DNA of 64,000 nucleotides from contig JAXDNY010000076.1 in the NCBI GenBank assembly GCA_034669145.1, positions 1 to 64,000 of the forward strand, read 5' to 3'. The notes under the pieces were generated by a model, which was given only the letters and a program-made list of their open reading frames with translations, was not told the origin of the DNA and searched no databases. Position 1 is the first letter of the stretch. Every line of letters starts with the position of its first letter. Below, one piece after another: positions 40,799-49,903 of this stretch. The position numbers were made by a program, and so were the translations under genes. This DNA comes from PALSA-894 sp034669145. GTDB lineage: Bacteria; Pseudomonadota; Alphaproteobacteria; Rhizobiales; Xanthobacteraceae.

Positions 40799-41818
40799 AT
40801 GCGCGTTTACTACGACCGCGACGCCGACCTGAACCTGATCAAGGGCAAGAAGGTCGCCATCATCGGCTATGGCAGCCAGGGCCATGCGCACGCGCTCAAC
40901 CTGCGCGACTCGGGCGTCAAGGACGTCGCGGTCGCGCTGCGCAAGACTTCACAGGGCGTGAAGAAAGCCGAAGCCGAGAAGCTGAAGGTGATGGAAGTCG
41001 CCGAGGCGGCGAAATGGGCCGACGTGATGATGATGCTCACGCCCGACGAATTGCAGGGCGATATCTACCGAGATCATCTCGCGGCCAACATGAAAGAGGG
41101 TTCGGCGCTGATGTTCGCGCACGGCCTCAATGTGCACTTCAACCTGATCGAGCCGCGCCCCGACATCGACGTGCTGATGATCGCGCCGAAGGGTCCTGGC
41201 CACACGGTGCGCTCGGAGTACCAGCGCGGCGGCGGGGTGCCGTGCCTGCTCGCGATCCACAAGGATGCGTCGGGCAATGCGCATGATCTCGGTCTCTCGT
41301 ACGGCTCGGCGATCGGCGGCGGTCGCGCCGGCATCATCGAGACGAGCTTCAAGGAGGAGTGCGAGACCGACCTGTTCGGCGAGCAGGTGGTGCTGTGCGG
41401 CGGCCTCGTGGAACTGATAAAGGCCGGCTACGAGACGCTGGTCGAGGCGGGCTATTCGCCCGAGATGGCGTATTTCGAGTGCCTGCACGAGGTGAAGCTG
41501 ATCGTCGACCTGATCTTCGAGGGCGGCATCGCGACGATGAACTACTCGATCTCCAACACCGCCGAATATGGCGAGTACGTTTCCGGCCCGCGCATCATCA
41601 ATGCCGACACGCGGGCGGAGATGAAGCGCGTGCTTGCCGACATCCAGTCGGGCAAGTTCACGCGCGACTGGATGCTGGAGAACAAGGTCAACCAGACCTC
41701 GTTCAAGGCGACGCGCGCCAAGCTCGCCGAGCACCCGATCGAGCAGGTCGGCGAGAAGCTGCGCGCCATGATGCCGTGGATCAAGGCCAAGGCGCTGGTC
41801 GACAAGGCAAGGAACTGA
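40799..41818 (+). CDS. ilvC: Ketol-acid reductoisomerase
   Basis: A 339-residue NADPH- and Mg-dependent enzyme, the second common step of branched-chain amino acid synthesis, acting on the product of IlvBN. The Rossmann loop is GYGSQGHAHALNLRDSG. Metal-ligand regions DVLMIAPKGPGHTVR, ETSFKEECETDLFGEQ and YFECLHEVKLIVDLI are intact. Class I length. GGAGAG precedes the ATG. It is separated from ilvBN by the LLM gene and mazEF, and ends at a strong terminator. Confidence 0.98.
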   Translation: MRVYYDRDADLNLIKGKKVAIIGYGSQGHAHALNLRDSGVKDVAVALRKTSQGVKKAEAEKLKVMEVAEAAKWADVMMMLTPDELQGDIYRDHLAANMKEGSALMFAHGLNVHFNLIEPRPDIDVLMIAPKGPGHTVRSEYQRGGGVPCLLAIHKDASGNAHDLGLSYGSAIGGGRAGIIETSFKEECETDLFGEQVVLCGGLVELIKAGYETLVEAGYSPEMAYFECLHEVKLIVDLIFEGGIATMNYSISNTAEYGEYVSGPRIINADTRAEMKRVLADIQSGKFTRDWMLENKVNQTSFKATRAKLAEHPIEQVGEKLRAMMPWIKAKALVDKARN

Positions 41819-41841
41819 TCCGTCTGCTTCCGGACGCATCA

Positions 41842-41871
41842 CGGGCTCGCATGTGCGAGCCCGTTTCGTTT
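41842..41871 (+). terminator. Rho-independent terminator of ilvC
   Basis: CGGGCTCGC-atgt-GCGAGCCCG is a perfect 9-bp stem followed by TTTCGTTT, 24 bases after the ilvC stop. It lies between convergent genes and may also limit read-through from the metallopeptidase gene. Confidence 0.9.
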
Positions 41872-41877
41872 CGCGCC

Positions 41878-43599
41878 TCAGGTGATGCCGGCCGCGGTGA
41901 AACCGGCTTCGACGGCGCGCACGCGCGCATCGATCTGCGCCTGCGGCAGGGTGCGGAACAGCGAGCGTGTCGCCAGCACGACACCGCGCCGGCTGTCGGC
42001 AAATCCCGATTGCCGAGAAAGCTGCTGTGTGAGAGCGACGTAGAACATCGCGGCGAGCTCGGCGGGTTTGAAAAGGAAGTTCGCGCCGCTCTTGGCGGTC
42101 ATCACCTTGAACGCCGCGAAATTGTGGATGCCGCTATTGATGTGCACGCCGCCGTTATCGCCGGCGGGCGTGTTGGGCAGAACTCGGAAGTTTTTCATCA
42201 GCTTGGGCTGATTGAACCGCGTCGGGTCCTCCATGTCGCGCAGCGCCGCGAGGCTGCTCGAAATGGCATCGCCGATCAGCCAGTTCCACTTCGCGATATC
42301 AGGCTCGGACAGATTGGAAACGATGACGCCGAAGATGTCCGAATAGGACTCGTTCAGCGCGCCGGACTCGGCCTGATAGACAAGCCGCGCGGTCCTTTCC
42401 GTGACGCCGTGAAACAGCTCATGCGCCACGACATCGAGCGAGGAGGCAAGCGACCGCAGCACGCCATTGAACGTCACCTGGCCGTAAACCATCTGCGTTC
42501 CGTCCCAGAACGCATTCAGCCAATTCTTGCTACCCACCGGCCTCTCGTCACGCTTGAGGACGCAATTGACGGTCGAGATCAGCTTGCCGCCCATGTTGTC
42601 GATGTTGTTGCGCTTGAGCACATCGCGCAGAAATGTCGCCACGGTTGCGGCGTTGACGTGCGCGCTTACCGCAGCCTTCGTCCACGGCGTGGTATTCAGC
42701 GTGCCGGGGAGGCTCGCTGCGAGCACTTCCGGGTCGCGGAAGCGAAAGTCGAAGGTCTCGATGTTGAGCTGCGCGTTGCGCATCGTCTTCTTGGTGCCGG
42801 CGACGTCGATTGCAAAGGTTTGGGATTTCCCCAGTTCGTCGATCGCGGTGTCGGTCCCATCCGCCATTGATGGCGTTCTCGGCAGTTCGGCGACGAGGCC
42901 TCCGGTGAGTGCGTCTACGACATAATCGTACATGATCGGCACGCCGTGCCCGTGCCCATGCGACGGCGCCTTCTCCTTCTTCCGGCTCCGGACGTTTTCG
43001 GCGATGTAGGCGAGATGCCACTTGTTCTTGGCGTCGAGATAGAGATTGAGAACCGGCGTAACCTGCGGAAGCTCGCGCCCATAGCCTGCCTCCGACGCGA
43101 CCCGTTTCAGGGCGTCCTGCGGCGAGATTTTGGCCACGTAGGAGGCGACGTCCGGCGTTGCGATGTTCGAATTGAGCGACACCATCTCGTTGGCGTCGTC
43201 GAGTTCGACGCTGACCAGCGAGCCGTAGACCGGGATGCCGCGCAGCGTCTGCCGGAATTTGACCACGTTGGTGCCGGTGAGCGGCACGGTCTCGACGCCG
43301 AGGCTCTTGAAGTCACTCTCGGTGCCGCTGACCGTGGGCGCGGTGAAGGTGGGCGCGGCCTTGCTCTCCAAGGCATGTTCGAGGATGCGCTTCGCAGCGC
43401 TTTCCGGATCGAGGTCGGCAGGCTGGCTGGCGGCAAAGCCGAACGCCGCCGAAGTCGGGCGCTCCGCCCGCAGCGCTTCGAACGTGCTGCGGCCCTTGGA
43501 TTCCGTCACGTGCATGGCCAGGCTTTTGAAAGCGCCTGACTTCGCCGTCGAACGGGCGGTCTTCTTCGCCGCCTTGGCCTTCTTCGCTTTCTTTGCCAT
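41878..43599 (-). CDS. M4-family (thermolysin-like) metallopeptidase without signal peptide
   Basis: A 573-residue zinc protease. The active site is VVAHELFHGVTE (HExxH), with the third ligand Glu in GALNESYSDIFG; GVHINSGIHNFAAF is the usual downstream motif with the proton-donor His. A pro-region (FTP/PepSY-like) covers roughly residues 90-230 (KFRQTLRGIPVYGSLVSVEL). Thermolysin relatives are normally exported, but here the N-terminus is a Lys/Ala-rich tract (MAKKAKKAKAAKK) with no hydrophobic core. GGGAGG precedes the ATG at 43599; the frame extension upstream has no signal either. Confidence 0.92.
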   Translation of the reverse strand: MAKKAKKAKAAKKTARSTAKSGAFKSLAMHVTESKGRSTFEALRAERPTSAAFGFAASQPADLDPESAAKRILEHALESKAAPTFTAPTVSGTESDFKSLGVETVPLTGTNVVKFRQTLRGIPVYGSLVSVELDDANEMVSLNSNIATPDVASYVAKISPQDALKRVASEAGYGRELPQVTPVLNLYLDAKNKWHLAYIAENVRSRKKEKAPSHGHGHGVPIMYDYVVDALTGGLVAELPRTPSMADGTDTAIDELGKSQTFAIDVAGTKKTMRNAQLNIETFDFRFRDPEVLAASLPGTLNTTPWTKAAVSAHVNAATVATFLRDVLKRNNIDNMGGKLISTVNCVLKRDERPVGSKNWLNAFWDGTQMVYGQVTFNGVLRSLASSLDVVAHELFHGVTERTARLVYQAESGALNESYSDIFGVIVSNLSEPDIAKWNWLIGDAISSSLAALRDMEDPTRFNQPKLMKNFRVLPNTPAGDNGGVHINSGIHNFAAFKVMTAKSGANFLFKPAELAAMFYVALTQQLSRQSGFADSRRGVVLATRSLFRTLPQAQIDARVRAVEAGFTAAGIT

Positions 43600-43672
43600 G
43601 GTTGCCTCCCAAATGCTATACAACTGTCGACATCCTACACGGTGTGATTGCCCTTTGGAAACCTCTGAATGG

Positions 43673-44073
43673 ATGACAGGAGACGGATTGGACACGCGCG
43701 CCACAATCGAAAGCATCCTCGACAAAGCCTATGCGGCGCCGCGAAGCCACGACGCCAGGGCGGCCGCGGCCTTGTTCACCGATGACGGCGCGTTCGCGGC
43801 AAATGGTGCGCCGCGCCCCGAAAAGCATGCCGAGCGGCTTGGCGCCTGGAGGGCATGTTCGCCGCCTTCGAGGTCATCGCCTTCGAGCAGCATTGCCGGA
43901 TCATCGATCCACCCCGGGCCGTGGTGCATTGGCGCGGGAAATTCCGCGCCCAGAACGGCCAGGTCGGCGAGACCGACATTCTCGACCTGATCGAGGTCCG
44001 GGATGGCCGCATCGCCTCCCTGACCTCGTTTTTCGATACCGCCTACGCGGCCGCCTTGAGCGCGCCGGCCTGA
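43673..44073 (+). pseudogene. SnoaL-like (NTF2-fold) gene with a frameshift
   Basis: The first frame from ATG 43673 reads TRATIESILDKAYAA, AAAALFTDDGAFAANG, APRPEKHAERLGA and then loses sense. The next frame continues the same fold: GMFAAFEVIAFEQHCRI, AVVHWRGKFRAQ, ILDLIEVRDGRIASLTSFFD. The switch is near 43847, where GGCGCCTGGAGG would read correctly as GGCGCCCTGGAGG, so one C appears lost from a short C-run. Either a recent null mutation or a sequence error. SnoaL-like proteins bind small molecules. Confidence 0.75.
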
Positions 44074-44207
44074 CCGGCGTTAACCGGAAACGGCCGACCG
44101 CCGGGGCGGAATCAGCCTGGCTCTTGCTTTGACGGTTTGATTGCAGTTTTATGACGGCGAAGGTTGCCCGGCCGCACGCGCGAGCCCGGGCGTGTGTAAC
44201 AGTTTCC

Positions 44208-45911
44208 ATGCCGCCCGCTATTGCTTCCCTGACGACCCGTCTGTTCGACGCTTCGGCCACAAGTCGCGGTTACGCGTCACGCGTGGCGCTGCTGGTCGCG
44301 CCGCATCTGGCGGCGATCGCGATCCTGATCGGCACGGAGTCGCGGCCCGTGCCGCAGCTGGCGTTCATCCTCTCCTGGGGCTTTTTCAATTTCTGCTGGA
44401 TCGTGCTGCTGGCCCGTCCGGCCGTCGCCGCCGCGATGTCGCTCGCCTGGCTGGTTCTGTTGATCCTGCTGTCGCAATTCAAGCACGACGTGCTGCTGAT
44501 GACGGTCAACTTCGTCGACCTGATGATCATTGACGCGGATACGCTCTCGTTTCTGCTCAAGGTTCTGCACCTCGACACCAAGACCGTGATCGCGGTCGCG
44601 TTGCTGGTCGTTGCGCTTGTCCTGACCTGGTATTTCGATCCGTTGCGGATGCGCCGCGGCGTCGCCTTGCTTGGCGCCGCTGCGTGCTTTGCCGGCCTCG
44701 TCGGATTGGCCGTCGCGTTCCCGAGCGACCCGTGGGAGGAGTTCTACGCGGAGAATTACTTCTCCAAGTTCACGCGCTCCGGTGTCACGGCTGTCGGCGA
44801 TCTCGTCACGCGCGGCGTGCTGGAGTCCGATGCGGCTGTCTCAAGTCATCTCGCCGCAGCGGCGGACACACAGTGCACGGTCAGCAAGCCGCCGCACATC
44901 GTGATGGTGTTTGACGAGTCGAGCTTCGACATCCGGGCGATCCCGGACGTAAAGACCCCGGCTAACTATGGCCCCCACTTCAAATCGGACGACGGCAAGC
45001 AGCGCTCACTGATCGTGGAGGGCGCCGGGGGCCCAAGCTGGTACACGGAGTACAACGTGCTCACCGGCCTGTCGGCGCGCTCATACGGGCGCTTTGCCGA
45101 TTTCGTCACTCGCATCGCGGCTGGCCGGGTCGAGCGCGGCCTGCCGCATACGTTGCGCAAATGCGGCTACAAGACATTCACGCTCTATCCGATGTACGGC
45201 GCGTTCTTGAGCGCGCGGCATTTCCAGACCAGCGCCGGAATCCAGAATTTCCACGATTCCGAGACGCTCGGTGCAAAATTCCTCGATCCCGATTCATTCT
45301 ATTTCGACAAGGCCGCGGAGATCATCGAGCAGCAGCGCAAGAACCAGCCGCTGTTCCTGCTGGTGTACACGGCGCAGAACCATTTTCCCTGGGACTTCCG
45401 TTTCCGGCCGGACCTCGCGCCCGAATGGCGCGATCTCGGCAACCGGGCAGATGTCGACGAATACCTGCGGCGCCAGCATCTGAGCGCGACCGACTATCAG
45501 GCGTTCGTCGCGCGGCTCGCGCGCGACTTTCCCGGCGAGCCGTTCCTGATCGTGCGGTTCGGCGATCACCAGCCCTACTTCGCGCGCAGCATGATCGATC
45601 CGGTGCAGGACGATTCCATGACGGCGCGCCGGGTGGCGGCGGGCGACCCACGGTTTCTCACCACCTACTACGCGATCAACACACTGAACTTCACGCCGCG
45701 CGATTTGTCCTCCGCGACGAACGCGCTCGACGCGCCTTACCTGCCGCTGGTCGTGCTTGAAGCGGCCGGCGTGCCGCTCGATCCGTCGTTCGCCGAGCAG
45801 AAGAAGATCCTGCAGCGCTGTAACGGCCTGTTCTACCGCTGCAACGGCGGCGCCGAGGCGCGCCGCTTCAACCGCCTGTTGATCGACGCAGGTCTGATCA
45901 AGGGATTGTAG
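44208..45911 (+). CDS. LTA synthase-like sulfatase / phosphoglycerol transferase family membrane protein
   Basis: A 567-residue protein with about four to five N-terminal membrane helices (to about residue 170) and a periplasmic alkaline-phosphatase-superfamily domain. HIVMVFDESSFD carries the metal-binding start, GPSWYTEYNVLTGL the nucleophile region, NHFPWDFRF and VRFGDHQPYF the remaining metal ligands. In Gram-negatives such proteins add phosphoglycerol or phosphoethanolamine to envelope glycans. The start is uncertain: ATG at 44208 or 44151, neither with a clear ribosome site. Confidence 0.85.
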   Translation: MPPAIASLTTRLFDASATSRGYASRVALLVAPHLAAIAILIGTESRPVPQLAFILSWGFFNFCWIVLLARPAVAAAMSLAWLVLLILLSQFKHDVLLMTVNFVDLMIIDADTLSFLLKVLHLDTKTVIAVALLVVALVLTWYFDPLRMRRGVALLGAAACFAGLVGLAVAFPSDPWEEFYAENYFSKFTRSGVTAVGDLVTRGVLESDAAVSSHLAAAADTQCTVSKPPHIVMVFDESSFDIRAIPDVKTPANYGPHFKSDDGKQRSLIVEGAGGPSWYTEYNVLTGLSARSYGRFADFVTRIAAGRVERGLPHTLRKCGYKTFTLYPMYGAFLSARHFQTSAGIQNFHDSETLGAKFLDPDSFYFDKAAEIIEQQRKNQPLFLLVYTAQNHFPWDFRFRPDLAPEWRDLGNRADVDEYLRRQHLSATDYQAFVARLARDFPGEPFLIVRFGDHQPYFARSMIDPVQDDSMTARRVAAGDPRFLTTYYAINTLNFTPRDLSSATNALDAPYLPLVVLEAAGVPLDPSFAEQKKILQRCNGLFYRCNGGAEARRFNRLLIDAGLIKGL

Positions 45912-45918
45912 AACTCTC

Positions 45919-46056
45919 CGTCATTCCGGGACGCCGCGCAGCGGCGGGCCCGGAATCCATAACCCCGAGGCAAGCGATACCGCACTGCCGACGCGATACG
46001 GCCCATGCTGCGGTTATGGATCCCGGGCTCCTCGCGTTGCTCGGCCCCGGGATGAC
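45919..46056. repeat. Intergenic palindromic repeat pair
   Basis: CGTCATTCCGGGACGCC through GGCCCGGAATCCATAACC, then the inverted partner CGGTTATGGATCCCGGG through CCCCGGGATGACG. The two halves are complementary across the middle. Same architecture as the elements near 6.9, 48.9, 53.7 and 56.6 kb. Confidence 0.85.
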
Positions 46057-46128
46057 GAGCGACGGCTTGCATCCTGCCTGCATCCCGCTAGCTTGCGGCC
46101 AGAAGCGCCATCCAAACAGAGGGAACGC

Positions 46129-46968
46129 ATGGCCGCAGGTTCGAGCGCCGCGCCCGCGGCCAGCGGCTCAACGCCGGCTGTTTTGCTCAACGACGTGCAG
46201 GTGTCGTTCCGGCTTGCCGACGACACGACCTACACGGCCGTGCAGCGCGCGACGCTTGACGTCGCGGATGGCGAGTTCGTCGCGATCGTCGGGCCGACCG
46301 GTTGCGGCAAGTCGACGCTGCTCAATGTGGCGGCCGGGCTGATCGCGCCCTCGAACGGCACCGCCACGATCTTCGGCAGTCCGCTGCCCGGCCTCAACCG
46401 GCAGGCCGGTTACCTGTTTCAGGCGGAGGCGCTGTTTCCCTGGAAGACCGCGGCGGAGAATGTCGCGATCGGGCTGGAGATTGCCGGCACGGCCAAGACC
46501 GAGGCGCGCGAGCGCGCGCAAAGCTGGCTCACCCGCGTCGGCATCGGCGGCTTCGGCGACCGCTATCCGCACATGCTTTCGGGCGGCCAGCGCAAGCGCG
46601 TCGGCCTCGTGCAGGTGCTGATCCGCGACCCGAAGATCTTGCTGATGGACGAGCCGTTCGGCCCGCTCGACGCGCAGACGCGCCAGATCATGGGCAATCT
46701 GCTGCTCGATCTGTGGAGCGCGGACCGCAAGGCGGTGCTGTTCGTGACGCACGATCTCGAAGAGGCGATCGCGCTCTCCGACCGCGTGGTGATCATGTCG
46801 GCGGGGCCGGCGGCGCGCATCATCGGCAACTGGACGGTGCCGCTCTCGCGCCCGCGCGACATCAGCGAGGTGAAGCTCGATCCGGCATTCCACCACTTGC
46901 ATCGCGAAATCTGGGAAGCGCTGAAGGATGAGGTGATGAAGGGTTACGCGCAGACGGGGGGAGGGTGA
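46129..46968 (+). CDS. ABC transporter ATPase (nitrate/sulfonate/taurine type)
   Basis: A 279-residue ATPase. Walker A GPTGCGKST, Q-loop LFQAEALFPWKTAAENV, signature LSGGQRKRVGL, Walker B ILLMDEPFGPLD and the H-loop VTHDLEEAIALSDRV are all intact. The FPWKTAxENV run is typical of the taurine/nitrate family. The ATG at 46129 was chosen, with GAGGGA upstream. The partner permease begins three bases after its stop. No binding-protein gene is present nearby. Confidence 0.94.
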   Translation: MAAGSSAAPAASGSTPAVLLNDVQVSFRLADDTTYTAVQRATLDVADGEFVAIVGPTGCGKSTLLNVAAGLIAPSNGTATIFGSPLPGLNRQAGYLFQAEALFPWKTAAENVAIGLEIAGTAKTEARERAQSWLTRVGIGGFGDRYPHMLSGGQRKRVGLVQVLIRDPKILLMDEPFGPLDAQTRQIMGNLLLDLWSADRKAVLFVTHDLEEAIALSDRVVIMSAGPAARIIGNWTVPLSRPRDISEVKLDPAFHHLHREIWEALKDEVMKGYAQTGGG

Positions 46969-46971
46969 GCC

Positions 46972-47790
46972 ATGAACCGCGCCACACTCCTGACGCTCCA
47001 AATCCTCGTCGCGGTCGTGTCGATAGCGCTATGGCACGTGCTCACCAGATACCCGGTGTGCGGCCTGTCGTATTTCGGCGCCGAGAAAGATTGCGTCACC
47101 CTGCTGCCGCCGTTCTTCTTCTCCACGCCGCTCGATGTCGCCTCGCGCATCGTGCGCTGGTTCGTCGAGGGGACGATCTGGAGGCACCTGTGGATCACGC
47201 TGATCGAGGCAATGCTCGCCTTCGTGATCGGCTCGCTCGGCGGCGTGCTGATCGGCTTCTGGTTCGCCCGCAAGCCGACGATCAACGCGGTGTTCGATCC
47301 TTACGTGAAGATGCTCAACGCGCTGCCGCGCGTCGTGCTGGCGCCGATCTTCGCGCTCTGGTTCGGGCTCGGCATCGCCTCGAAGGTCGCGCTCGGGTTC
47401 ACGCTGGTGTTCTTCATCGTGTTCTTCAACGTCTACCAGGGCGTGAAGGAAGTGAGCCCGACCGTGCTGGCGAACGCCCGCATGCTCGGCATGAGCGAGC
47501 GGCAACTGATGCGTCACGTCTATTGGCCCTCGGCGCTCTCCTGGATGTTCTCATCGCTGCACACCTCGGTGGGCTTCGCGGTGGTGGGCGCGGTGGTGGG
47601 CGAATATCTGGGCTCCGCGGCGGGGCTCGGCTACATCATCCAGCAGGCCGAGGGCGTATTCGACGTCGCGGGCGTGTTCGCCGGCATGTTCGTGCTCGCG
47701 GTGTTCGTCATCGTGATCGACATGATCGTCACCGTGATCGAGAAGCGGCTGCTGGTCTGGCGGCCGGTCGCCGCGATGGATGTGCGATAG
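46972..47790 (+). CDS. ABC transporter permease (nitrate/sulfonate/taurine type)
   Basis: A 272-residue inner-membrane protein with six hydrophobic segments. The coupling loop region PTVLANARMLGMSERQLMRHVYWPSALSW and GEYLGSAAGLGYIIQQAEGVFD are family traits. It works with the ATPase three bases upstream. It is followed, after 56 bases, by a secreted hydrolase rather than the expected periplasmic receptor. Confidence 0.94.
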   Translation: MNRATLLTLQILVAVVSIALWHVLTRYPVCGLSYFGAEKDCVTLLPPFFFSTPLDVASRIVRWFVEGTIWRHLWITLIEAMLAFVIGSLGGVLIGFWFARKPTINAVFDPYVKMLNALPRVVLAPIFALWFGLGIASKVALGFTLVFFIVFFNVYQGVKEVSPTVLANARMLGMSERQLMRHVYWPSALSWMFSSLHTSVGFAVVGAVVGEYLGSAAGLGYIIQQAEGVFDVAGVFAGMFVLAVFVIVIDMIVTVIEKRLLVWRPVAAMDVR

Positions 47791-47846
47791 CGGCGCCGCC
47801 AAGCGGCTGATACGCTCCTCCCCAAGAACATCACCGGGAGGACTTC

Positions 47847-48863
47847 ATGCGCGCCATCACGCTTGCATTCGCGTCGGCGATTGCCGCCGCCACACCCGCC
47901 GCCGCCGACTACATGGTCAAGGAAGTCGGCAGCTTCCATGTCGGCGGACGAACCGAAACGCTGGCCGGCCTGCCGACCAAGGACGTCGTGTTCAGCCCAG
48001 GAATGCCAGCCATCAAGGTCGATCCAAACGGCGAGTTCGAGGTCGAGCAGATGTACGTCCAGTACGTGAAGCTTGCGCAGCCCAAGGGCAAGGTGCCGCT
48101 GCTGCTATGGCACGGGGGTGGACTTTCGGGCGTCACCTGGGAAACCAAGCCCGACGGCAAGCCGGGCTGGCAGCAATTCTTTCTCAATGCTGGATACGAC
48201 GTTTACGTGTCCGACGCGGTCGAGCGCGGCCGGGCGTCCTGGGCGCGCTACCCGGAAATCTTCAAGAGCGAGCCGATCTTCCGCACCAAGAAAGAGGCGT
48301 GGGAGCTGTTCCGCATCGGGCCGACCTACGAGGTCGGCGGCAAGCGTGTGGCGAACGAGGGGCAGCAGTTTCCGGTCGAGAATCTCGATGCGTTCATGAA
48401 GCAGGGCGTGCCGCGCTGGGCGACCAACGATGCGGCGACGCAGAAGGCCTACGACGCGCTGGTGCAGAAGGTGTGCCCGTGCATCATCGTGGTGCACAGC
48501 CAGGGCGGCAATTTCGGCTTCACCGCCGCGCTCAACGCGCCCGACAAGGTGAAGGCGCTGATCGCGGTCGAGCCGTCAGGCGCGCCCGATCCGGCCAAGG
48601 CTGACGCCGCGAAGGTCAAGGGCATACCGCTGCTGACCGTGTGGGGCGACTTCATCGATCAGCACCCGGTGTGGCCGAAGATCACGCCCAATCCGACAAA
48701 ATGGAGCGACGCCATCAAGGCGGCGGGCGGCAAGACCGACACGTTCGAGCTTGCCAAGATGGGCCTCAAAGGTAACACCCACATGCTGATGATGGACAAG
48801 AACTCGGACGATGTCGCGAAGCTGGTCCACGAATGGATCGGGAAGCAGGGGCTAGTGAATTGA
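47847..48863 (+). CDS. Exported alpha/beta hydrolase
   Basis: A 338-residue protein with a signal peptide (cut near AAADYMVKE). LLLWHGGGLSGVTWE is the oxyanion-hole region, VVHSQGGNFGFTAAL the nucleophile elbow (Ser in HSQGG), TVWGDFIDQHPVW the acid loop, and GNTHMLMMD the catalytic His. It is a periplasmic esterase or similar enzyme of unknown substrate. It may release a ligand for the ABC pair upstream; that is only positional inference. Confidence 0.88.
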   Translation: MRAITLAFASAIAAATPAAADYMVKEVGSFHVGGRTETLAGLPTKDVVFSPGMPAIKVDPNGEFEVEQMYVQYVKLAQPKGKVPLLLWHGGGLSGVTWETKPDGKPGWQQFFLNAGYDVYVSDAVERGRASWARYPEIFKSEPIFRTKKEAWELFRIGPTYEVGGKRVANEGQQFPVENLDAFMKQGVPRWATNDAATQKAYDALVQKVCPCIIVVHSQGGNFGFTAALNAPDKVKALIAVEPSGAPDPAKADAAKVKGIPLLTVWGDFIDQHPVWPKITPNPTKWSDAIKAAGGKTDTFELAKMGLKGNTHMLMMDKNSDDVAKLVHEWIGKQGLVN

Positions 48864-48870
48864 CGCCGGT

Positions 48871-48971
48871 GGTCGTCCCCGCGAAAGCGGGGACCCATAA
48901 CTACGAAACGTGCGTTAATGACAGGTCGGTGTTTATGGGTCCCGGCTCTCGCTTCGCTCGGCCGGGACGAC
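48871..48971. repeat. Intergenic palindromic repeat pair
   Basis: GTCGTCCCCGCGAAAGCGGGGACCCATAA, then after about 30 bases the partner TTATGGGTCCCGGCTCTCGCTTCGCTCGGCCGGGACGACG (both described in part). It lies between the convergent hydrolase and shikimate dehydrogenase genes and could end transcription from both sides. Confidence 0.85.
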
Positions 48972-48975
48972 GGGC

Positions 48976-49767
48976 TCACTTCCCCATCAAAAACTCGGTA
49001 ATGAAATCCACCTGCGCGTCGAACATCTGCTGACCGTTCTGCGTGCGGCAACCCTTCATCTGCGCGGCGGCGAGCAGCGGCGTCGTAAGCGGCATGGTGA
49101 TGATGTCGGCGACGAACATGTTGCCGTCCAGCCGCGCGACATCGACCGGCAACGGGTCGCCCGGCTTCATGCCGGCCGGCGTCGCGTTGACGACGAGATC
49201 GAAGCCCGCGGGGTCCGCCTTGTCGGCCGCCGCGACCTTGTGGCCGTGACGGGAGAGCCGCGCGATCAGCGCGTCGCGCTTGGCGGTGTCGAGATCGGCG
49301 AGCGTCACGCTCGCACCTTCCATGGTCAGCGACAGCGCGAGCGCCGAGCCCGCGCCGCCCGCGCCGACCTGCAGCACGCGCTTGGCGCTGGGGTCGAAGC
49401 CGTTGCGCTTGAGGGCCGCGACAAATCCGCCGCCGTCGGTCATGTCCCCGGTCCAGCGGCCGTCCGCATTCCGCCGCATGACGTTGGCGACTTCCAGCAC
49501 CTGGGAACGCTCCGACGCCGTATCGCAATGCCGGAACGCGACCGGCTTGTGCGGCACCGTGATGACGATGCCGTCGAGGTTCGGCAGCTTCTTGGCGAGC
49601 CGGAGGAAATCCTCGATGTCGGCGGGCTTGACCTGCAGCGGGATCATGATCGCGTCATGGCCGCGCGCCGCAAAGCCCTGCGTGATGCCGGCCGGCGATT
49701 TCACCTGCGCGATCGGATCGCCGATGGTGACGTGGATGCGCGTTGCGCCGTTGAGGGGAGGGAGCAT
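48976..49767 (-). CDS. Shikimate dehydrogenase-family protein
   Basis: A 263-residue AroE homologue. VTIGDPIAQVKSP is the substrate-domain start, IVITVPHKPVAF carries the catalytic Lys, TGDMTDGGGFVAAL the catalytic Asp, and VLQVGAGGAGSALALSL the dinucleotide loop. Compared with housekeeping AroE, the N-terminus is divergent and the gene sits among catabolic genes. It may therefore be a quinate/shikimate-type paralogue rather than the aromatic-pathway enzyme. ATG at 49767 with GGGAGG upstream. Confidence 0.88.
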   Translation of the reverse strand: MLPPLNGATRIHVTIGDPIAQVKSPAGITQGFAARGHDAIMIPLQVKPADIEDFLRLAKKLPNLDGIVITVPHKPVAFRHCDTASERSQVLEVANVMRRNADGRWTGDMTDGGGFVAALKRNGFDPSAKRVLQVGAGGAGSALALSLTMEGASVTLADLDTAKRDALIARLSRHGHKVAAADKADPAGFDLVVNATPAGMKPGDPLPVDVARLDGNMFVADIITMPLTTPLLAAAQMKGCRTQNGQQMFDAQVDFITEFLMGK

Positions 49768-49785
49768 GAGTTTCCTAGCTAATAG

Positions 49786-49900
49786 CCCTCACCCTGAGGA
49801 GCCATGCGAAGCATGGCGTCTCGAAGGGCGAGGGCGTGCGCGCTGAGTTTGCGGCCATCCTTCGAGACGCGCCCTTCGGGCGCTCCTCAGGATGAGGTCG
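49786..49900. repeat. Repeat of the CCTCACCCTGAGGAGC type
   Basis: CCTCACCCTGAGGAGC at the left and GCTCCTCAGGATGAGG at the right form an outer inverted pair about 115 bases apart. Inside are GCCATGCGAAGCATGGC and CGAAGGGCG/CGCCCTTCG pairs. This is a well-known style of Rhizobiales repeat. It lies between two genes on the same strand. Confidence 0.85.
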
Positions 49901-49903
49901 ATT

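Noticed and set aside
43600..43725. Upstream extension of the M4 protease as a possible signal peptide
   Set aside because: The extra 42 codons have no hydrophobic core, no ribosome site and overlap the divergent gene's promoter; GGGAGG sits before the ATG at 43599.
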